In this document: positions 59,311 through 64,000 of the stretch, piece after piece
Numbering within the stretch: the first letter of the stretch is position 1
Layout: each line of letters opens with the position of its first letter
NCBI GenBank assembly: GCA_021442155.1
Contig: CM038216.1
Location: 157,465,983-157,529,982 of the forward strand
DNA length: 64,000 nucleotides
Origin: Cymbidium sinense
Lineage: Eukaryota > Streptophyta > Magnoliopsida > Asparagales > Orchidaceae
Direction: 5' to 3'
The notes under the pieces: model-generated
Database searches by the model: none
What the model was told of the DNA's origin: nothing
The model's input: only the letters and a program-made list of their open reading frames with translations
Program-made: the position numbers and the translations under genes

Positions 59311-61585
59311 GAATAATTTAAGATAGGGATGAAAGAGGGTCAAACCTCTTTCTTCTCTTTATAACAATTAGATGCTAAGTAATTATCAAATGGAACAAAT
59401 AAAAATATAAATTAAAATCCACAAATCCTTTTAATAACTTGAAATAAAACAACCCTCCATGTTTAAATTAAATAATTTTCAAACTTAGAATATCATAATT
59501 CTAAAGCCTAGTAAGACATACCACACTAAGCTTAAGCACACACATCAGAATGCTAAGTCATCACGTTTAGCTCTAAGTTAGGACGGTGTATATTATGATA
59601 TTGTGCTTTATTTTGTGATGCAAAGTTCTAGACTAGATGTTAGGATTACTTATGCATAGACTGGATATTAGGCCGTTATTAGCCTAATGATATTTTTTGC
59701 AGGGGATTATGTTAAAGGGGATGCCAAAATAAAATAAATATAAATTATTTTGCTTGCAAGATTGCTTATATCCTTTTGCATAATCCACATTAGGACAGAT
59801 GGACTTGGTTATCCATATGTAGGGTGCTAAGTCCAAATTATAGAATGTATAGTTGATTTAGCTAACATCTATTTTGTAGGTGTAGTTAGATTTTATTGTC
59901 TATAAAAATATAATTTTTTCAATAGGAATTAGGGTTAGTGTCATAGGGTTTAGGATGAGCAGTGGCTAGAAGACAAAGTCTTGGAAAGCCCTGTGAAGCC
60001 TTGGTGCAAATCAAATCAAGCCAAAGAAGGAAAAGAAAGATGAAGAATGAAGATCCCAATAACATCTAACATAATTGTAAATATAATATTACTTTGTAAT
60101 TCTGGTTATATAAGGGTAAAGTTCGGCTACCCAACTTCTTTTATTTTTCAAGGTGTATGGCGGTACCCGGCCGCACCGGCCTTTTATTATTTTATGAAAT
60201 CTATGAATGTTTGATTGTTGTGTTTATCTTGCGTAATAGAAATGACATGATTTTCATAAGTTTCTTAACTTTGATGATTAAATGTGTGGCTTGGATGCGG
60301 TAGGCTCTTTATGACAAAATTAATTTTTCTACCCCCGCTAATAACTCATAATTAATTTTTAAAATAATTTATAACCTCACTTTAAAGCTTAGGTTATAAT
60401 CAAGATAATTAAAAGATTTAGTAACCCCTTAGCAGAATTATATATGTTTAAATAATAATGCATATAATATTATTTCTTTCTTGAAAAAAGAGGGTCTCCA
60501 CTCTTGCATGATAGGGGAATGCTTGACCTATGAAGGCATCCCTTGTAGTGTATAACACCTCCTCCCGCTGATTTAGCCAACAATCTAATTTTATTATACA
60601 TTTAGGCATAATTGTCCTAAGACTTTGTCTAAATAAATGAGTCAAAAATGATATAAAAATTTGTAAAATTTTGCATTAGTCTAAGTCATATCTTCATGCC
60701 AATCATGATCTAGTCTCTTAGGAAGTGAGTTTAGGACTCTAGTTTTCCTTCTTAATTAAATAATAGCCTAGCAATATTGTAATTTCATAAGATCGTTCTA
60801 CATGGTTTTGAAGTGTATGAAGTATTAGTTGGAAGTCACCCCAAGCAGTTGTAAGTCCAGAAGAGTTGGATGAGTTTATCCTCTCTTGTGGAGGTAAACT
60901 ATTATATCCCCTTCATTTAGGTTTAGGTCAAGCTCTAAGCTTGTCCTCTAGCACCCTAGATTTATATTCTGAGGTGGCTTATTTCCTTTGGACTACGAGT
61001 ATAAATCCTCACTTCTTAGGCATTTTCATAATTTTGTGTTGATGGATTATAAGCCCTAACATTCTAATAAAATTTCAATTCAAATAAAAATAAACTTTCT
61101 CTTTCAAATTTATAATGCCTCACTATAGGGTAGATTGGAGGGCTCACTAGGCTTCCTAGTATCATAAGTGCTCCTTACTTATGTTTCTTTGAAATCTGTG
61201 AATAAGTTTTTTCACTTAAAATCTTCCACTTGATTTTCAAAAATACCAAATCGTTTGATAGTCTAGCTTTGAAATCTTTGGAGATATTTATTGACTACTT
61301 TAATCAAGAGTTTTCTTAGAAAATTCCTATTTCCTTGGATGTAATTAACTATGAGATCTTGCTCCTATAGGGAACTAACAAACCTGACATAAAATAAACC
61401 CTGCTTTACTTCTCCATGTAAAGTAGGAGAAAGATCTCTGGTATATACGAATACCCATCTTTCTTAGGAGTCTTTATTATGTGATTAGGTCCATTGTAGG
61501 GTGATGCCCCCATCTTTCGAGATGATACATCATGCCTTAATGCCGTACCCGATCACTTCAATAAGGATTCCCTAAGATCTGCGTG
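59310..61585 (+). repeat. Arm B of palindrome 2, LTR-like
   Basis: Reverse complement of arm A, ending at 61585 with GATCTGCGTGGTGT. The plus-strand TATA-like sequence at 60107-60114 and the gag-like relic on the plus strand right after the arm fit a 5' LTR of a plus-strand element. A GC-rich islet (GGTACCCGGCCGCACCGGCC, 60163-60182) follows the TATA-like box by about 50 bases. Confidence 0.6.
60107..60114 (+). promoter_or_regulatory. TATA-like box in arm B
   Basis: TATATAAG in plus orientation, conserved in degraded form in arm A on the opposite strand (54975-54982). If the arms are LTRs, this would be the element promoter. Confidence 0.35.
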
Positions 61586-61599
61586 GTGTACAAATCACC

Positions 61600-61950
61600 C
61601 CAATTTAAAACATCACACTCATCAACAATGAAATAGAGAAGAATAAGCCAGCCACTAAACCTTATAGTAGCAAGGAAATATGTAGACTCACCATGGAGCT
61701 CACTCGTTATGAGGAAGAGTTCCATCAGAGGGCGGCAGAGATCAAGGAAATAAATCATTATAGACTACATTTTTACAGATCGAGGAGTACAGGAAGCATC
61801 TTATGGTTAACTTTATGGTTAGTGCTAAATTCAAGATAAGAAAGTTGGTTGAACAAAGTAGGCTAGATAACTAGTTCTTGGACCTTGATAATGTTTTCAT
61901 CTTGTTAGACTTTGAACACTATGATGGGGCGAGTGATGTGAGCTAACAAC
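61600..61950 (+). pseudogene. Coiled-coil gag-like relic B
   Basis: The plus strand at 61785-61945 reads EYRKHLMVNFMVSAKFKIRK, then LVEQSRLDN, a stop, FLDLDNVFILLDFEHYDGAS. It is the same protein segment as 51912-51688 on the minus strand. Both end in a stop after a short Ser/Ala tail. Function unknown. Confidence 0.5.
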
Positions 61951-62109
61951 ATTTTGAATTTTCCTCTTTTTTTATACATGTGAGCGAGTTGTATGAGAGT
62001 TAATACATTTTTTCTTTTTTAGATAGCTTTTGTACTCATGACATGTAATTTTTATTTTTATAGTAATAGAGAATTTATTTCTTAACTTACCATTATATTT
62101 TCGTGACAT

Positions 62110-62111
<2 letters not shown>

Positions 62112-62164
<53 letters not shown>

Positions 62165-62188
62165 ATACACACACACACACACACACAC
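62112..62188. repeat. Compound microsatellite (CT)n-(AC)n
   Basis: About 25 CT units (62112-62162) followed, after TTATA, by about 11 AC units (62168-62188). Confidence 0.97.
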
Positions 62189-62189
62189 T

Positions 62190-62719
62190 CATTAGGAGTT
62201 TTAGTGAATGCCTTATGTAATTGTAAACTTTATAATGAACTCATCTTTGTTGGATCATGAGGTTTGTTTCTTATAACTCGATGGTTGTAGTGTACTTGTA
62301 GATGTGTAGGTTGTACCTCATTCCCTACTAAACTTATGGGTCTTGGAGGGGGGTACTTTCTAGGGTTGGCAAGTTTGAGTTTGGGGAATGTAAGGTAATC
62401 ACCCTAAGTGCATCTCAACTTATGCCATACTTATGGTTATTTGCGAAGGCACTCACATTGATTAGCTAATAGGAAGGATTCTTGCACTACTTACTACAAG
62501 GTCCTTGCAAAGGGGCGAGTTAGGTTGCTATGGTTATAATTGTCACCTTGGGTACACCTCACCTTTCGCTAGACCCATGAGTCTTGACGGGGGTACTTAA
62601 ACTTGCCAACTAGGAGGGACTTTCATGCTTCTTAATGTAGAGCTTGTCATAAAATGGGGAATCCGCTTACTATGACTTGAACATGTTCCCTTTCCATTTT
62701 CTACCTATGGTGTTTATTT
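62190..62719. other. Unclassified sequence with short direct repeats
   Basis: Two related blocks, near 62330-62385 (TTATGGGTCTTGGAGGGGGG) and 62566-62605 (CATGAGTCTTGACGGGGGTA), each continue into CTTGCCAAC- or GTTGGCAAG-type text. No coding potential recognised. Confidence 0.4.
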
Positions 62720-63550
62720 TCGGATGGTCATGTGGACACCACGCAGATCATAGGAGGTACTTATTGAAGTGATCGGGTGTGACATTGAGGTATGATGTAC
62801 TATCTCGAAACATAGAAACATCACCACAAGATGGACTTAATCACCTAATAAGGACTCCTAAGGCATGATGGGTCTTCGTATATACCAGAGATTCTTCCCA
62901 TACTTTACATAGAAAAATAAAGCAGTATTTATTTTATGTTAGGTTCTTAAGTTCCTTATGGAGGCAAACCTCCATAGTTAATTACATCATAGGAAATAAA
63001 ATTTCTTAAGGATACTCTCGATTAAAGTAGTCAATTATTGTCTCAAAATATTTCAAAGTTAGACTATCAAAGGATTGGTTATTTTAGAAAATCAATTGGG
63101 AGTGTTCAATTGGAAAGACTTATTTTAGAATCCAAAAGAGAATATGTAGGAAATGCTCATGATACTGGGAAGCCTAGTGAGCACTCCAGTCTATCATATG
63201 ATGAGGCTTTATATTTTTAAAAGTGAGAGGATTTATTTTTGTTTGAGTTGAAATTTTATTAGAATACTAGGGCTTATAATCCATCAACACAAGATTGTGA
63301 AAATGCATAAGATGTGAAGATTTATGCTCGTAGTCCAAGGAAAACAAGCGACCTCAGATCCTGAATCTAGGAAGCTTTAGCACAAGCTAAAGCACAACCT
63401 AAATCTAAGCGGAGATGGGTCATAAGGGTCTACCTCCACAAGAGAGAGTAAACCTGTCCGACTCTTCTGGACTTACAATCGCCTGGAGTGGCCGCTAGCT
63501 AACACCTCCTATGCTTTAAATCCATGTAAGCGGGTCTTATGAAATTACAA
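62720..63550 (-). repeat. Arm C: truncated third copy of the palindrome-2 arm
   Basis: Same orientation as arm A and colinear with 53490-54320. It contains the TGATGTACTATCTC, TTTATTTTATGTTAGG and GCTAACACCTCCTATG blocks. Similarity, judged with arm B as guide, continues to CTTATGAAATTACAA at about 63550 and then stops. The left flank shares about 30 bases with arm A beyond the point where arm B diverges (GGTGTTTATTTTCGGATGGT). Confidence 0.75.
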
Positions 63551-64000
63551 AATGATTTAAACTACCCACCTATTGAGAAACATTGCCTAGATTTAATCTT
63601 TGCATCTCAAAAGCTACGACACTACATGCTTTCTCATAAGGTGAACTTGATTTCTAGAATCAATCCACTACAGTATCTCATGACACGGCCAATGCTATCC
63701 AGATGTTTGGCATGTTGGTCCATGATTCTCTAGCAGTTTGATATCACTCATACCCCTCCATGTGGTTAAAGGACAAGCACTAGCGGATTTCTTAGCAGCA
63801 CACCCACTGCTTGCTGATACCCCTCTTAGTGACGATCTCCCTGATGAACAAATCATGAACTTTGGGGAGGTTGACAATCGCCATTGGGAGATGTATTTTG
63901 ATGGTGCAGCTTCCTTTCATGAAGGAGAAGCACCACAATCTACTCTTCTAGGAAAGGCAAGGGTAGGAATAGTTCTCTTAACTCTAGACCACGATGTGAT
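63539..64000 (+). pseudogene. Tat-lineage RNase H and second RNase H fragment
   Basis: Plus-strand frame NYPPIEKHCLDLIFASQKLR and HYMLSHKVNLISRINPLQYL is the end of the gypsy RNase H. After a frameshift near 63720 comes GQALADFLAAHPLLADTPLS and HWEMYFDGAASFHEGEA, the archaeal-type RNase H with its YFDG aspartate. It parallels 34560-34300 of the large Tat element, but on the opposite strand and with clearly different residues, so it is a separate element. It runs off the window. Confidence 0.85.

Larger units (their letters stand above)
53490..61585. mobile_element. Palindromic repeat element 2 (8.1 kb)
   Basis: Arm A (53490-55770) and arm B (59310-61585) are imperfect reverse complements over about 2.3 kb, separated by a 3.5 kb core. 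Matches were checked at several places: A 53940-54280 with B 60830-61170, A 54800-55010 with B 60060-60330, and A 55480-55570 with B 59530-59630. No transposase was seen. Two head-to-head LTRs are the leading alternative, because gag-like relics lie outside each arm and point away from the centre. Confidence 0.75.

Noticed and set aside
61972..62184. Open frame with Arg-Glu repeats
   Set aside because: Translation of the (CT)n-(AC)n microsatellite.
1..64000. CRISPR arrays, bacterial operons, rRNA or tRNA genes
   Set aside because: No regularly spaced short repeats with unique spacers, no cloverleaf with conserved arms, and no rRNA motifs were recognised; the regular repeats seen have periods of 54-155 bp without spacers.

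Overview
The window is nuclear DNA of a flowering plant: AT-rich, intron-containing and dominated by retrotransposons. Only one host gene is visible, the 3' part of a kinesin-like calmodulin-binding protein (KCBP, kinesin-14 family), a type known from plants and green algae. The sequence does not identify the species. No bacterial operons, CRISPR arrays, rRNA or tRNA genes were recognised.

Layout. 1-11978: two decayed minus-strand Ty3/gypsy chromoviruses (Tekay/Del-like) in tandem, arranged LTR - internal - LTR - internal - LTR; the middle LTR has collapsed to 183 bp. 11979-18340: AT-rich DNA without genes, containing a degenerate LTR-like copy (13270-14600), a possible MITE and a LINE relic. 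19000-23390: four KCBP exons on the plus strand with canonical GT-AG introns; intron 1 carries an LTR fragment and intron 2 a MITE. 23391-26496: repeat-like flank with a weak coiled-coil gag-like relic. 26497-46103: one large (19.6 kb) minus-strand Tat/Ogre-lineage Ty3/gypsy element with 4.4 and 4.7 kb LTRs, a PBS and PPT, gag, protease, RT-RNase H, a second (archaeal-type) RNase H and integrase. 46104-51265: a palindromic repeat whose arms are inverted degenerate tandem arrays around a 2.6 kb core. 51266-53470: a gag-like relic. 53490-61585: a second, 8.1 kb palindrome with a related core but entirely different arms; a third copy of the arm lies at 62720-63550, joined to a plus-strand Tat RNase H fragment that runs off the window.

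How it fits together. The host gene sits in a retrotransposon-dense region. Its visible exons are open and well spliced, but the MyTH4/FERM region and the P-loop half of the motor are not in the 19 kb upstream, so either the upstream intron is very large and filled with elements, or this is a displaced gene fragment. The least explained structures are the two palindromes: a shared non-coding core flanked each time by inverted, but different, arms. Boundaries of old repeats are estimates made by eye, usually within tens of bases; where TG/CA ends, PBS or PPT could be read, the coordinates are exact.
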